Source: Pseudomonadota bacterium
GTDB lineage: Bacteria > Pseudomonadota > Gammaproteobacteria > UBA11654
Length of the DNA: 37,421 nt
Reading direction: 5' to 3'
NCBI GenBank assembly: GCA_029979325.1
Contig: JAPOHS010000002.1
Span: forward strand, 1-37,421
The notes below the pieces were generated by a model. It was not told the origin of the DNA and did no database searches. It worked only from the letters and a program-made list of their open reading frames with translations. Shown here one piece after another: positions 1 through 9,509 of this stretch (positions are counted from its first letter, which is position 1; every line of letters starts with the position of its first letter). Both the position numbers and the translations under genes were made by a program.

Positions 1-341
1 GGTATGCCCAAAAAAATCCAAAGCAAGAATACAAAAGAGAGTCTTTTGAGATGTTTTCTTTCATGATGGATCAAGTCAAGACCAATGCCATAGGCATATT
101 GGCAAAAGCAAGATTTAAGGGAGAAGAGGACGCAGAATCAGTAAACCAACAGTCTCCAAAGATTGATAAGGTGAAATTATCACACAATCAAGGCTCAGCA
201 TTTCAGCCTTCAGATTTGGGTCAGAAGAAAAGTGATACGAAGACATTTGTTAGAGGGCAAGACAAAATTGGAAGAAATGAACCATGTCCATGCGGTTCCG
301 GTAAAAAATACAAGAAATGCCATGGCATGATTTCTCAATGA
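1..341 (+). CDS. secA: Protein translocase ATPase SecA, C-terminal end (5' partial)
   Basis: The reading frame is already open at the window's left edge (first whole codon at base 3) and begins with [14 protein letters not shown], the helical-scaffold sequence found near the end of SecA, so the gene starts outside the window. After a poorly conserved linker it ends with the SecA zinc-binding tail: [19 protein letters not shown], with three Cys and one His placed to bind zinc and SecB. SecA is the cytoplasmic motor that pushes preproteins through SecYEG. Only about the last 112 residues are visible. It converges with zapD with a gap of only 12 bases and no hairpin terminator between. The internal ATG at 51 is a Met inside the protein, not the start. 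Confidence 0.95.
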   Translation, partial: YAQKNPKQEYKRESFEMFSFMMDQVKTNAIGILAKARFKGEEDAESVNQQSPKIDKVKLSHNQGSAFQPSDLGQKKSDTKTFVRGQDKIGRNEPCPCGSGKKYKKCHGMISQ

Positions 342-353
342 TTCGGTATCTAC

Positions 354-1109
354 TCAGCAAAGAGACAATTTGAATTCAATATTCTCATCGGTTTGAACGA
401 ACTGACCTTCAGCATCTCTTTCTAAAAAACGAATGGCAATCATATGTCTTCCCCCACTGATTTCTGGGTATACAGATGAATTATCTAGAAAAACTCTGAT
501 GAGAGAGATTTGTGCCGTTTTTCCAATTTGATGATTGTATTGACCACTGTTAGCCACTGTTCCGATGGGCTCACTGCTCTCTCTGATGATCCACATCAAT
601 TTTTCGATACCACCGCATATGGGTTTGATTACATTGATCCAGCGACTTAAATCATCCTTGACTGCTTTTGGATCTCCCTCGAGCCAAAATTTATAACGAG
701 GCATATCAAACTCAGCCTTGCCTCCTGGTAAAGTGTGTCTGTGCAAGAGTGCAGAAATATAGTCATCGTCTCTGAGTGGATGTAGATAACCGGTTCCTAG
801 CTGAATCATCTGATCTTTTATGACATTTAAATCTTCCAATAAATTCGTTGCCATTTCATTGTCAGCATCGGGCATGGATTGAAATCTTTGCATTTGAATA
901 ATATATCGGTCCAAATCTGCAAGCACCTCTCTTCTGACATCCGTCCTGGCAAGGATTGTATAAATCTCAAGGAGCGTATGCATTGTTGTTCGGATCTGCC
1001 AACGATCTTTTGATCCACTGAAATTATTCAGTCTATTGAATAAAAATTCGATCCTCATGAAAGTTCTGAGCCTTTCATTCAGTGGTAATTCATATATTCC
1101 CTGTTCCAT
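354..1109 (-). CDS. zapD: Cell division protein ZapD
   Basis: The 251-residue protein begins MEQGIYELPLNERLRTFMRIE, the typical ZapD (formerly YacF, DUF1342) N-terminus, and matches the family's usual length of about 250. ZapD is a cytoplasmic dimer that binds the C-terminal tail of FtsZ and cross-links Z-ring filaments. It lies 13 bases downstream of coaE on the same strand; the coaE-zapD pair is a standard gammaproteobacterial arrangement and implies co-transcription. The usual small zinc protein YacG is not present after it; secA converges instead. Confidence 0.93.
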   Translation of the reverse strand: MEQGIYELPLNERLRTFMRIEFLFNRLNNFSGSKDRWQIRTTMHTLLEIYTILARTDVRREVLADLDRYIIQMQRFQSMPDADNEMATNLLEDLNVIKDQMIQLGTGYLHPLRDDDYISALLHRHTLPGGKAEFDMPRYKFWLEGDPKAVKDDLSRWINVIKPICGGIEKLMWIIRESSEPIGTVANSGQYNHQIGKTAQISLIRVFLDNSSVYPEISGGRHMIAIRFLERDAEGQFVQTDENIEFKLSLC

Positions 1110-1122
1110 CTATCTGAAATTA

Positions 1123-1725
1123 TTACAATTTGGAATAACGCTCGTTGAGTTCAAGCACTTCTTTTTCTAATTCATTCAAAGTGACATTTTTTTCATTAAC
1201 AATCAAGTCATCAGCAGCTTTTAGACGATTTGATCTGCTTGTTTGATTTCTCAATATAGATTTTGCTTCATCCAAGGTGATTTTATCTCGATGCATTAAG
1301 CGTTCAATTTGAGTCTCTTCTGAGCAATCCACCACAAGGGTTCTGTCCATCATTTGATTCATTCCAGTCTCAACCAATAAGGGCACAGAGACAATCAAAT
1401 AATGATCGTTTGATTGAGACACTGAATCGAACATTTCCTCTCTGACTTTGGGGTGAATGATTCTTTCAAGCATCTCCTTCTTGCTTGCATCATCAAAAAT
1501 TATTGCCCTCATTTTTTTTCTGTCGATCAAACCATTCTCATCAAGAATACTTGATCCAAACGAGGATATGATTTCTTCGAATGCTGATCCATCTGGTTGA
1601 GTCACTTCATGAGATATCACATCGGCATCGATCACTGGTATGCCAAGTCCTTTAAAAAAATCACTGACTGTGGTTTTTCCTGATGCTACTCCACCAGTCA
1701 GTCCAATTTTTAAACTCTTACCCAT
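1123..1725 (-). CDS. coaE: Dephospho-CoA kinase
   Basis: This 200-residue protein carries a P-loop, GGVASGKT, at residues 11-18 near the start, followed by the CoaE signature around VIDADVISHEV and the lid region RDKITLDEAK. It phosphorylates the 3'-hydroxyl of dephospho-CoA with ATP, the last step of coenzyme A synthesis, in the cytoplasm. Length is normal for the family. It is the first gene of a reverse coaE-zapD pair and is divergent from sucC across 94 bases that must hold promoters for both. The ATG start directly precedes the beta strand leading into the P-loop. Confidence 0.95.
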   Translation of the reverse strand: MGKSLKIGLTGGVASGKTTVSDFFKGLGIPVIDADVISHEVTQPDGSAFEEIISSFGSSILDENGLIDRKKMRAIIFDDASKKEMLERIIHPKVREEMFDSVSQSNDHYLIVSVPLLVETGMNQMMDRTLVVDCSEETQIERLMHRDKITLDEAKSILRNQTSRSNRLKAADDLIVNEKNVTLNELEKEVLELNERYSKL

Positions 1726-1819
1726 AAATTTATTAGAAAAAAGGTTTCAATAGATTACAGTTTAGATCAAAATATCATTCTTGTTATGAGTCTATGACCA
1801 ATCTTTTGGGTTTCAAATT

Positions 1820-2992
1820 ATGAATTTACATGAATACCAGTCAAAGAAACTATTTTTTGATCATGGGATACCCGTATTAAATGGAGATATAGCGAGCTCT
1901 CCAGATGAAGCCAAATCCGCAGCAGAGAAACTTGAGGGAGACATTTGGGTGGTAAAAGCACAAGTTCATGCTGGCGGACGCGGAAAAGCTGGTGGAGTGA
2001 AGATTGCTAAAAGTATTGCTGAGGTTCATGAAAGGGCCTCTGAGATGCTCGGCACCAATCTGATAACAAAACAAACAGACGAAAAGGGATTGCCTGTGAA
2101 TCAGGTCTATATCGAGTCTGGCACATCGATTCAGAGTGAATATTATTTGAGCTTGCTGGTTGATCGAACAAAAGAGTCATGGACATACATTGCATCAATA
2201 GAAGGTGGAGTTGACATTGAGGCCGTTGCTGAAGAGTCTCCAGAAAAGATCATCAATTACACCATTGACCCATTGAAGGGGCTAGAATTGCCCTCTTTGA
2301 AACAAATGGCAGACCGGATGGGTTTCACCGATGATGTTCATTCTCAATTTGTTTCAATCACACAAAAGATGTTCGAAATCGCCAAAGATAAGGATGCCAA
2401 TCTCATTGAGGTTAACCCCCTTATTTTGGATGATCAAAATCAGTTGATTGCCTTGGATGCAAAAATATCAATTGAAAGTAACGCATTATTCAGACAAGAA
2501 GAGCTCCTATCATTCAAAGATGACTCTCAAGAAAATGAACTGGAAGTAAAGGCTTCAGCACATGATCTTAGCTATGTGTCTTTGGATGGAAATATTGCAT
2601 GCATGGTTAACGGAGCTGGACTTGCAATGGCAACGATGGATCTGATCAAACTTCATGGTGGAGAGCCAGCAAATTTTCTCGATGTCGGTGGAGGCGCTAC
2701 AACCGATAGAGTAAAGATGGCAATTGATATCATTATGGAAAATCCAAATGTCGATGCGATTTTAATCAATATTTTCGGCGGCATTGTTCGTTGTGATGTC
2801 ATCGCACAAGGCATTACAGAAGCAGTGAAGTCGACAGCGATTGATATTCCCATAGTTGTTCGCTTGCAGGGAACCAATGTGGAGCTAGGAACAAGGATCC
2901 TCGAAGAGTCTGGGATGAAAATTATTTCAGCGAGCGATCTCACAGATGCCGCAATAAAGGTTGTGTCTTCAGTTAAGGAGGCTGTCCAATGA
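1820..2992 (+). CDS. sucC: Succinate-CoA ligase, beta subunit
   Basis: The 390-residue protein starts [19 protein letters not shown], the standard SucC opening, with an N-terminal ATP-grasp domain (about 1-235) and a C-terminal ligase-CoA domain including [13 protein letters not shown] near residue 320. With SucD it makes the cytoplasmic TCA-cycle enzyme that converts succinyl-CoA to succinate with nucleotide triphosphate formation. Family length is about 388. Its stop overlaps the start of sucD (ATGA), so the two subunits are translationally coupled. sucAB is not adjacent here; coaE lies divergently upstream. Confidence 0.97.
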   Translation: MNLHEYQSKKLFFDHGIPVLNGDIASSPDEAKSAAEKLEGDIWVVKAQVHAGGRGKAGGVKIAKSIAEVHERASEMLGTNLITKQTDEKGLPVNQVYIESGTSIQSEYYLSLLVDRTKESWTYIASIEGGVDIEAVAEESPEKIINYTIDPLKGLELPSLKQMADRMGFTDDVHSQFVSITQKMFEIAKDKDANLIEVNPLILDDQNQLIALDAKISIESNALFRQEELLSFKDDSQENELEVKASAHDLSYVSLDGNIACMVNGAGLAMATMDLIKLHGGEPANFLDVGGGATTDRVKMAIDIIMENPNVDAILINIFGGIVRCDVIAQGITEAVKSTAIDIPIVVRLQGTNVELGTRILEESGMKIISASDLTDAAIKVVSSVKEAVQ

Positions 2993-3861
2993 GTGTTCTG
3001 GTGAATCAGGAAACTAGAATCCTTTGTCAAGGCATCACAGGTTCCCAAGGCTCATTCCATGCAGAACAGTGTATTGAATACGGTTCAAATATTGTCGCGG
3101 GTGTGACTCCAGGAAAGGGCGGATCAACTCATCTCGATGTTCCTGTCTTTAATTCAGTTGCTGAAGCGACATCTGAAGTTGAAATAGATGTCAGCATGAT
3201 ATTTGTGCCTGCAAAATTTGCAGCCGATGCCATGAAATCAGCAATTGAATCTGAAATTGGACTCATTGTTTGCATTACAGAAGGGGTCCCAGTCCAAGAC
3301 ATGATCGAAGTCAAAGCCATGCTGAAGGGCTCAGATTCAATACTATTGGGTCCAAACTGCCCCGGCATCATAACCCCTGAAGAAACAAAGATTGGAATCA
3401 TGCCTGGTTTCATACATCAAAAAGGCTCTATAGGAATTATTTCCAGATCTGGCACCCTGACTTATGAGGCTGTTCATCAGACTTCCATGTGCGGTCTAGG
3501 TCAAAGTACCTGTATTGGAATAGGGGGCGATCCCATCAAGGGTCTGAATTTCATTGAATGTTTGTCGCTTTTTGAGGAAGACCCAGCAACAGAAGGAATT
3601 GTTATGGTAGGCGAAATTGGAGGTTCAGACGAAGAAAAGGCCGCAGAGTTCATCAAAGACAATATCACTAAACCTGTTGTTGCTTATGTCGCTGGTGTTT
3701 CAGCGCCACCGGGGAAAAGAATGGGTCATGCCGGAGCAATCGTTACTGGCAATGAAGGCACCGCTTCAAGTAAATACAAAGCTCTGAATGATGCGGGAGT
3801 AAAAACAACTGATTCCCCAGCTTTGATTGGTGAGATCATGAAAGAATTACTCAATCAATGA
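2989..3861 (+). CDS. sucD: Succinate-CoA ligase, alpha subunit
   Basis: This 290-residue protein has the CoA-binding Rossmann domain at its N-terminus ([13 protein letters not shown]) and the phospho-histidine site RMGHAGAIV with His247, which carries the phosphate between succinyl phosphate and nucleotide. It completes succinyl-CoA synthetase with SucC. It starts inside the sucC stop codon (ATGA). Its stop lies 2 bases from the end of convergent bamD, leaving no room for an intrinsic terminator. Confidence 0.97.
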   Translation: MSVLVNQETRILCQGITGSQGSFHAEQCIEYGSNIVAGVTPGKGGSTHLDVPVFNSVAEATSEVEIDVSMIFVPAKFAADAMKSAIESEIGLIVCITEGVPVQDMIEVKAMLKGSDSILLGPNCPGIITPEETKIGIMPGFIHQKGSIGIISRSGTLTYEAVHQTSMCGLGQSTCIGIGGDPIKGLNFIECLSLFEEDPATEGIVMVGEIGGSDEEKAAEFIKDNITKPVVAYVAGVSAPPGKRMGHAGAIVTGNEGTASSKYKALNDAGVKTTDSPALIGEIMKELLNQ

Positions 3862-3863
3862 TT

Positions 3864-4649
3864 CTACCAAAGTCGGTACCAAGGTTTATCTTCATCAACC
3901 TCTAAGTTCGATTCATAATCTTCGGGTATATTCACGACATATATTTCTCGCGCTTGTTCCGCAAGATCCATCATCCCAAGTTTTTCATATGCTCTCGTGA
4001 TGATTTCAAGTGATTTGACTGTCTCAGGTGCACCATTGTATTGTTCAAGTGCATATTTGGCTCTATTCGCTGCTGCAACATAAGCGCCTCTTTCCATGTA
4101 ATGTTCTGCAACATGATTTTCATATTGAGCAAGGCGGTTTCTTAGAAAGGTCATTCTCTGTGTCGCATCATCCACATAGACACTATTTGGATATCTTCTG
4201 ATCAGTTGAGAAAAGACAGAGAAAGCTTCTTCTGTGTTTGCAGGAGGCCGCTTGCTTAAGTCGACATTGAACCAATCGTGATACCAACTATGCTGACCTT
4301 CGAATAGTGCAAGCCCCCTCATATAAAGCGCGTAATCAACCCTTGGATGAGTTGGATTTTCTTTTTCAAACTGCTTTGCTTCATCAATCGCCTCTTCCAT
4401 TCCATTGCTTCTGTAATAGGCAAATATTAGATCCAGCTGAGCTTGCTTGGCTTCATTGCTGAATGGAAAAGAGGTTGTAAGCACTTCCAGATAATTTGTT
4501 GCATTTCTATAGTTTCCATCTGCCATTGCTTTAGCAGCTCTGTCATAAATGATCGCAGAGGACGTCCTTGTGTCAGTTTGCTCATCTTCTCTACTGCATC
4601 CAACCGTAAAGAGAATAAGTACAAAAAGAATATATAGTTTGTTTTGCAT
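3864..4649 (-). CDS. bamD: Outer membrane assembly lipoprotein BamD
   Basis: A 261-residue lipoprotein precursor. The N-terminus is a short basic-hydrophobic signal ending in a lipobox, FTVGC, with lipidated Cys18. The rest consists of TPR-like helical pairs (AAKAMADGNYRNATNYLE, then repeats with YRRSNG- and RRYPNS-like turns), typical of BamD (ComL/YfiO). It is an essential inner-leaflet outer-membrane component of the BAM machine that inserts beta-barrels. It is divergent from rluD, the usual gammaproteobacterial neighbour pair, across 75 bases. Confidence 0.94.
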   Translation of the reverse strand: MQNKLYILFVLILFTVGCSREDEQTDTRTSSAIIYDRAAKAMADGNYRNATNYLEVLTTSFPFSNEAKQAQLDLIFAYYRSNGMEEAIDEAKQFEKENPTHPRVDYALYMRGLALFEGQHSWYHDWFNVDLSKRPPANTEEAFSVFSQLIRRYPNSVYVDDATQRMTFLRNRLAQYENHVAEHYMERGAYVAAANRAKYALEQYNGAPETVKSLEIITRAYEKLGMMDLAEQAREIYVVNIPEDYESNLEVDEDKPWYRLW

Positions 4650-4724
4650 TGTTCTATTTGCTAAATATTCGCTGAATTATAGCCTAAAATGTAATCAAAA
4701 GATCACGAACAATAATTTTTATTC

Positions 4725-5714
4725 ATGGCAGAGCAAACAGAGAAAATTCAATTGATGGTCGAAGAAACAGGAAAAGACCTGAGAATAGATAAGTATATAA
4801 GCGTTGTACTCACTCAATTTTCAAGATCCTCGATTAAGTCTTGGATAGAATCAGGAAATATCTTGCTTGATGGCTCTAAGGTTAAGCCCAGAACATTGCT
4901 CTCACCTGGGCAAATGATTGAAATTCAGCCTCAATTTGAAAACCGCGAAGAAACCAAAGCTGAACAAATCGATTTGAATATTATTCATGAGGACGAACAT
5001 ATTATGGTTATTGATAAACCATCTGGAATGGTTGTTCATCCTGGTCACGGTAATTTCAGCGGCACACTCCAAAACGGATTGCTTTTTTATAATCAAGATC
5101 TAAACATCTTACCTAGGGCAGGGTTGGTTCACCGATTAGACAAAGATACAACAGGACTGATTTTAGCTGCAAAAACAACAGATGCTTACAATCAGCTTGT
5201 TAAAGATATGCAGGCACGATTGATTCAAAGAGAGTATCGAGCGATCTGCAAAGGTGAAATGGTTGCTGGAGGAATGATTGAAGTTAACCTTGCTAGAGAT
5301 CCACATAATCGTCTGAAATTTAAGGTATCAGAGTCAGGCCGAGACTCGAGGACCCACTATAGAGTTCTCTGTCGACTAAAAGGGTATACATTTTTAGGGA
5401 TTCGTCTCGACACTGGGAGAACCCATCAAATCAGAGTGCATATGGCACATATTAATTATCCAATACTCGGCGATCAATTATATGGCGGTAGATTGGCATT
5501 CCCTAAAAGTTTGGGAGAGGAGACCAGGGAAATGCTGATGAAGTTTAAGCGACAGGCATTGCATGCTTTTCGTTTAAATTTTAAGCACCCGATGACTGAC
5601 AAAATGATTTCACTCACTTCACCAGTACCCGATGACATGGACTCAATGATCATTGCTCTTTCTGATGAGAAACTAGATTCAAAAGCGATCAATGCGTACA
5701 ACTATCCCGAGTGA
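4725..5714 (+). CDS. rluD: 23S rRNA pseudouridine synthase RluD
   Basis: This 329-residue protein has an N-terminal S4 RNA-binding domain (about residues 17-75) and a pseudouridine synthase domain with the catalytic motif HRLDKDTTG; the nucleophile is Asp139, the same number as in E. coli RluD. It isomerises uridines in helix 69 of 23S rRNA (1911/1915/1917 in E. coli numbering). Divergence from bamD supports RluD rather than RluC. The usual downstream partner, a laccase-domain protein (YfiH/PgeF), is absent; a zinc-ribbon gene follows after 75 bases. Confidence 0.94.
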   Translation: MAEQTEKIQLMVEETGKDLRIDKYISVVLTQFSRSSIKSWIESGNILLDGSKVKPRTLLSPGQMIEIQPQFENREETKAEQIDLNIIHEDEHIMVIDKPSGMVVHPGHGNFSGTLQNGLLFYNQDLNILPRAGLVHRLDKDTTGLILAAKTTDAYNQLVKDMQARLIQREYRAICKGEMVAGGMIEVNLARDPHNRLKFKVSESGRDSRTHYRVLCRLKGYTFLGIRLDTGRTHQIRVHMAHINYPILGDQLYGGRLAFPKSLGEETREMLMKFKRQALHAFRLNFKHPMTDKMISLTSPVPDDMDSMIIALSDEKLDSKAINAYNYPE

Positions 5715-5789
5715 AAAATTTAGAATATTTTTGCCTGCTGACGTAATATAGTCCGTTTTTATAGTCTGATTTTTAAATAAAGAAAAGAA

Positions 5790-6101
5790 ATGCCGATATA
5801 TGAATATAAATGCAGTGAATGCGGCCATGTTTTGGATGCGCTTCAAGGAGTCAATGAAGCTCCTTTAGAAGAATGCCCAGAGTGCTCAAAAAGTAGCTTA
5901 AAAAAACTCATTTCTGCTCCTAACTTCAGGCTGAGTGGAGATGGTTGGTATGAGACAGACTTTAAGACTGAAAACCGTAAGAATATAGCTGACAGCGCAA
6001 AAAAAGAGACAAAGAAAGAAGAATCAAGCAAGAAATCTTCTGATTCAAAAACAGAAAAGAAAAAAGAGAAAAAGAAAGATAATTCCTCAAAGAAAGATTG
6101 A
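5790..6101 (+). CDS. FmdB-family zinc-ribbon protein with lysine-rich tail
   Basis: A 103-residue protein. Residues 1-55 form the FmdB/CxxC zinc ribbon: MPIYEYKCSECGH with a second CPEC pair and then SAPNFRLSGDGWY, a very conserved block. From about residue 60 the protein becomes an almost pure Lys/Ser/Glu tail, likely disordered and possibly nucleic-acid binding. Members of this family commonly sit before DUF502 and aspS in gammaproteobacteria, as here, and are thought to be small regulatory or RNA-associated proteins, but no function is established. The ATG is preceded by a purine run (aaagaaaagaa) as a weak ribosome site. Confidence 0.85.
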   Translation: MPIYEYKCSECGHVLDALQGVNEAPLEECPECSKSSLKKLISAPNFRLSGDGWYETDFKTENRKNIADSAKKETKKEESSKKSSDSKTEKKKEKKKDNSSKKD

Positions 6102-6122
6102 ACGTATTAATATAGTGGTCAG

Positions 6123-6743
6123 ATGAAAAAATTAAGAACAATAATTGTCGCAGGCCTTCTGGTATGGATTCCACTTGGATTGACCATTTTTGTCATCAAG
6201 CTTTTAATCGATTTGTTGGGCCAAACATACCTTCTGATTCCTCCTGCTCTCAGACCAGAGAATCTTATTGGAACAGAAATACCAGGCATTGGAGTCATTG
6301 TCGCTATCATTGTGGTACTTCTCACAGGATTGATTACTGCAAACTATTTTGGAAACAGGATAGTCAAAGCATGGGATGCTTTTTTGGATCGAATACCGCT
6401 CATCCGAAGCATTTACTCTCCGCTAAAGAAATTTTCTGAACTGGTTCTATCGGATCAGACTCAATCATTCTCAAAGGTTCTATTAATCGAGTACCCAAGA
6501 AAAGGAATCTATAGCCTCTGCTTTCAAACTTCCAAAGAGTTGGGGGAAGTTCAAAATCAGGCAGGTGAGGAGATGGTATGTGTTTATATTCCAACAACCC
6601 CGAATCCCACATCAGGTTATATTGTGCTGGTTCCTCAAAATGAGGTAAAAGAACTCAAGATGAGTGTTGAGGATGCGCTCAAAATGATTATTTCACTAGG
6701 CGTAGTGGTTCCAGACCCCGATGCTGTAATTGATAAAGAATAA
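6123..6743 (+). CDS. DUF502 inner-membrane protein
   Basis: This 206-residue protein has two strong hydrophobic segments (about residues 5-30 and 55-78), the second following the PGIGVIVAIIVVLLTG region, and a soluble domain with the family motifs IPLIRSIYSPLKKFSE and YIPTTPNPTSGYIVLVP. These are hallmarks of DUF502, an uncharacterised membrane protein family. It is 21 bases after the zinc-ribbon gene and 5 bases before aspS, so the three form an operon of a type widespread in gammaproteobacteria. Role unknown. Confidence 0.87.
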   Translation: MKKLRTIIVAGLLVWIPLGLTIFVIKLLIDLLGQTYLLIPPALRPENLIGTEIPGIGVIVAIIVVLLTGLITANYFGNRIVKAWDAFLDRIPLIRSIYSPLKKFSELVLSDQTQSFSKVLLIEYPRKGIYSLCFQTSKELGEVQNQAGEEMVCVYIPTTPNPTSGYIVLVPQNEVKELKMSVEDALKMIISLGVVVPDPDAVIDKE

Positions 6744-6748
6744 TAAAT

Positions 6749-8527
6749 ATGAGCAAAAAGTATAGAACTCACTTGTGTGAAGACATTGATCATTCAGATA
6801 TCGGTAAACAGGTAATGGTATCGGGATGGGTCCATCGCAGAAGAGATCATGGTGGTGTAATTTTCATAGATCTCAGAGATGTCTCAGGCATATTGCAACT
6901 GGTTTTTGACCCTGAAAATAAGGAACTCTTCAATGTTGCAGAAAAAATCAGAAGTGAATTTGTATTGTCTGTATCTGGGATTGTAAGAGACAGGCCTGAG
7001 GGAACAATCAATGATCAGATGAAGACCGGAGCAGTTGAATTGCTCGTTGAATCAGGAGAGGTTCTCAATACTTCAAAAACTCCACCATTTCACCATGACG
7101 AAGCAACCAATGAAGACATCCGACTCAAATACAGGTACCTCGACCTCAGGCGAGAAGAGATGTCAAAGAATATTAAAATCCGACATGAGATCACAAGGTC
7201 ACTGAGAGATTATTTAAATAAGGCTGCTTATTTTGAAATTGAAACACCGATTTTAACCAAGGCGACCCCAGAAGGCGCAAGAGACTATTTGGTTCCAAGC
7301 AGAACACAGCAAGGCAATTTTTTTGCTCTGCCCCAATCACCACAATTATTTAAGCAACTCTTAATGATGTCAGGATTTGACCGTTATTATCAGATTGCTA
7401 GATGTTTTAGAGATGAAGATCTCAGGGCAGATCGTCAGCCTGAATTCACCCAACTCGATGTTGAAATGTCATTTGTCGATCAAGATGATGTCAAAAGTGA
7501 GATGGAATCAATGATCAGAGAGCTCTTTAAGTCAGTCCTAGATGTAGATCTTGGAAAGCAATTTTCACAGATCACGCATGCTGAAGCAATGGATCGATTC
7601 GGTTCAGACAGCCCTCATTTGGGTATAGAAATGGAGCTCATTGAAGTCAGTGATCTCATGAAAGATGTTGAATTTAAAGTTTTTTCTGGTCCAGCAAACG
7701 ATGATGATTCGAGAGTAGCATGCCTTGTTCTGAGGGATTCATCTGATTTATCCAGAAAGCAAATCGATGATTATACTGATTTTGTCTCAAATTACGGTGC
7801 GAAAGGGTTGGCGTATATTCGAGTCAATGAGATTGAAAAAGGGATAGATGGTCTTCAGTCTCCAATACTTAAATTTTTGAATGACTCAGTGATCAATCAA
7901 CTGATTGAGAAGCTCTCATTGGAAAATGGTGACACGGTCTTTTTTGGAGCCGATAAGAAAGATATTGTGAATGCTTCACTGGGTGCTCTTCGAGTCAAAA
8001 TGGCAGAGGATTTTGGTTTAATCAAAGACGGATGGTTTCCTCTTTGGATCACAGACTTTCCAATGTTTCATTGGGATGAGAAAGAGAAAAGATGGTCCTC
8101 CGAGCATCATCCATTCACATCGCCAGTCAATCCGGACCCTGAGGAGCTAAAAAATAATCCAAAGGAAGCATTATCAAAAGGATATGACATGGTACTCAAC
8201 GGCCATGAAATTGGAGGCGGATCCATCCGTATTCATTCTGAAGCGATGCAACAAGCTGTTTTTTCAATACTCGGCATAACTGAAGATGAGGCAGATGAAA
8301 AATTTGGTTTTTTCCTCGAGGCACTGAAGTATGGATGCCCACCCCATGGTGGCATTGCTTTCGGAATTGACCGAATTGTTATGCTGATGACTGGATCTTC
8401 CAGTATCAGAGATGTCATTGCATTTCCCAAGACGCAAACAGCAAGCTGTTTACTCACAGATGCACCCAGTCTTGCTGCCAAAGCACAATTGAATGAATTG
8501 GGCATCTCTGTCAAAAAGAAAAATTAA
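6749..8527 (+). CDS. aspS: Aspartate-tRNA ligase
   Basis: The 592-residue protein has the OB-fold anticodon-binding domain at about 18-105, class II catalytic motif 2 (CFRDEDLRADRQPEFTQLD), a GAD insertion domain in the middle, and class II motif 3 (GIDRIVMLMTGSSSIRDV) near the C-terminus. This is the bacterial-type AspRS that charges tRNA-Asp; the sequence alone does not show whether it also charges tRNA-Asn. It follows the DUF502 gene by 5 bases. The usual downstream yebC-ruvC are missing; cyoE follows after 78 bases. Confidence 0.97.
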   Translation: MSKKYRTHLCEDIDHSDIGKQVMVSGWVHRRRDHGGVIFIDLRDVSGILQLVFDPENKELFNVAEKIRSEFVLSVSGIVRDRPEGTINDQMKTGAVELLVESGEVLNTSKTPPFHHDEATNEDIRLKYRYLDLRREEMSKNIKIRHEITRSLRDYLNKAAYFEIETPILTKATPEGARDYLVPSRTQQGNFFALPQSPQLFKQLLMMSGFDRYYQIARCFRDEDLRADRQPEFTQLDVEMSFVDQDDVKSEMESMIRELFKSVLDVDLGKQFSQITHAEAMDRFGSDSPHLGIEMELIEVSDLMKDVEFKVFSGPANDDDSRVACLVLRDSSDLSRKQIDDYTDFVSNYGAKGLAYIRVNEIEKGIDGLQSPILKFLNDSVINQLIEKLSLENGDTVFFGADKKDIVNASLGALRVKMAEDFGLIKDGWFPLWITDFPMFHWDEKEKRWSSEHHPFTSPVNPDPEELKNNPKEALSKGYDMVLNGHEIGGGSIRIHSEAMQQAVFSILGITEDEADEKFGFFLEALKYGCPPHGGIAFGIDRIVMLMTGSSSIRDVIAFPKTQTASCLLTDAPSLAAKAQLNELGISVKKKN

Positions 8528-8605
8528 ATTTGATTATTTTTTTCTTTCAAATTTGATCAAAGATCATCGATAATACGACCTCAATTCATCAAACTCTGAA
8601 TTTAA

Positions 8606-9490
8606 ATGTTTCAAAACAAAGCTTTATCAAAAAATATTTCCTTGATTTATCAAGCTGGAAAAGTCCGTTTAGGATTTTTGATTATGGCATGCACATTGGC
8701 TGGTATTGCGGTGTCACCAAGTTCTTCGTTATCTGCTTTGGAAATCTTTGCTTTGGCGGTTTATGTTTTGGTCGCTTCATCGACTTCTGGAGCATTTAAT
8801 CAATGGTATGAGCGAGACATTGACGCAGTCATGGACCGAACAAAGGATAGACCATTTGTCACAAAAGAACTGGAACCAACGAATACTTGGAATCTATGGC
8901 TGGCAATCATTAGCCTACTGGCACTTTATGCCACATACCAAGTCAGCAATCTAGAAGCGACATTTTATCTTTTTGCTGGAATCTTTACCTACGGCATTGT
9001 CTATACCGTTTGGTTAAAACGATGGACGTGGATGAATATCGTGATTGGAGGACTGGCAGGAAGCTTTGCTGTTCTTGTTGGATCTGCTGCAACAGGCAAT
9101 ACATTCTCACCGGCGCCACTCATTCTATCGGTCGTTCTTTTTTTATGGACGCCACCACATTTTTGGGCATTGGCCATCAGCTTTAAAGATGAGTACGCAA
9201 AGGCAGATATTCCAATGTTGCCTGTAGTGCACGGTGATAAGGTCACGAGCCACGCCATTTTCTGGCACACGCTGATACTGGTGATACTTTCATGGTCTTT
9301 GTTCTTTTATGGCATGAGCTGGATTTATTTATTTTTTGCAATCTTGGGCGGGGGATATTTCCTTTATTGTTCAATCTTGCTTCTCAAAGAACAAAGCAAA
9401 GCTTTAGCCAGGAAAACATTCTTCTCTTCAATAATTCATTTAGGACTCCTCTTATTAGGTGCCATGTTTGATGCTATGATATTTGCCTAA
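8606..9490 (+). CDS. cyoE: Protoheme IX farnesyltransferase (heme O synthase)
   Basis: A 294-residue polytopic membrane protein of the UbiA prenyltransferase superfamily. It contains the CyoE/CtaB Asp-rich motif NQWYERDIDAVMDRTKDRP, which binds the farnesyl diphosphate-magnesium complex, and the second conserved loop WTPPHFWALAISFKDEYAKADIPM (split motif WTPPHFWALA and YAKADIPMLP). It attaches farnesyl to heme b to give heme o for a terminal oxidase. It is not next to oxidase subunit genes here. The upstream 78 bases are AT-rich with no clear terminator. Confidence 0.93.
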   Translation: MFQNKALSKNISLIYQAGKVRLGFLIMACTLAGIAVSPSSSLSALEIFALAVYVLVASSTSGAFNQWYERDIDAVMDRTKDRPFVTKELEPTNTWNLWLAIISLLALYATYQVSNLEATFYLFAGIFTYGIVYTVWLKRWTWMNIVIGGLAGSFAVLVGSAATGNTFSPAPLILSVVLFLWTPPHFWALAISFKDEYAKADIPMLPVVHGDKVTSHAIFWHTLILVILSWSLFFYGMSWIYLFFAILGGGYFLYCSILLLKEQSKALARKTFFSSIIHLGLLLLGAMFDAMIFA

Positions 9491-9509
9491 ACAGCAAATA
9501 TTTATAGCC

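Noticed and set aside
2653..3048. Reverse-strand open frame of 131 codons inside sucC/sucD
   Set aside because: It is the antisense shadow of strongly conserved coding sequence and has no recognisable domain or ribosome site.
8552..8561. TTTGATCAAA palindrome between aspS and cyoE
   Set aside because: It is a short AT-rich palindrome without the 9-4-9 structure of the operators and lies in the core region, far from the catabolic genes. It is also not followed by a U-run as a terminator would be.
9483..9509. TTG start extending the CRTAC1-like protein by nine residues
   Set aside because: It overlaps cyoE and would put polar residues before the hydrophobic signal; the ATG at 9510 gives a normal signal sequence.
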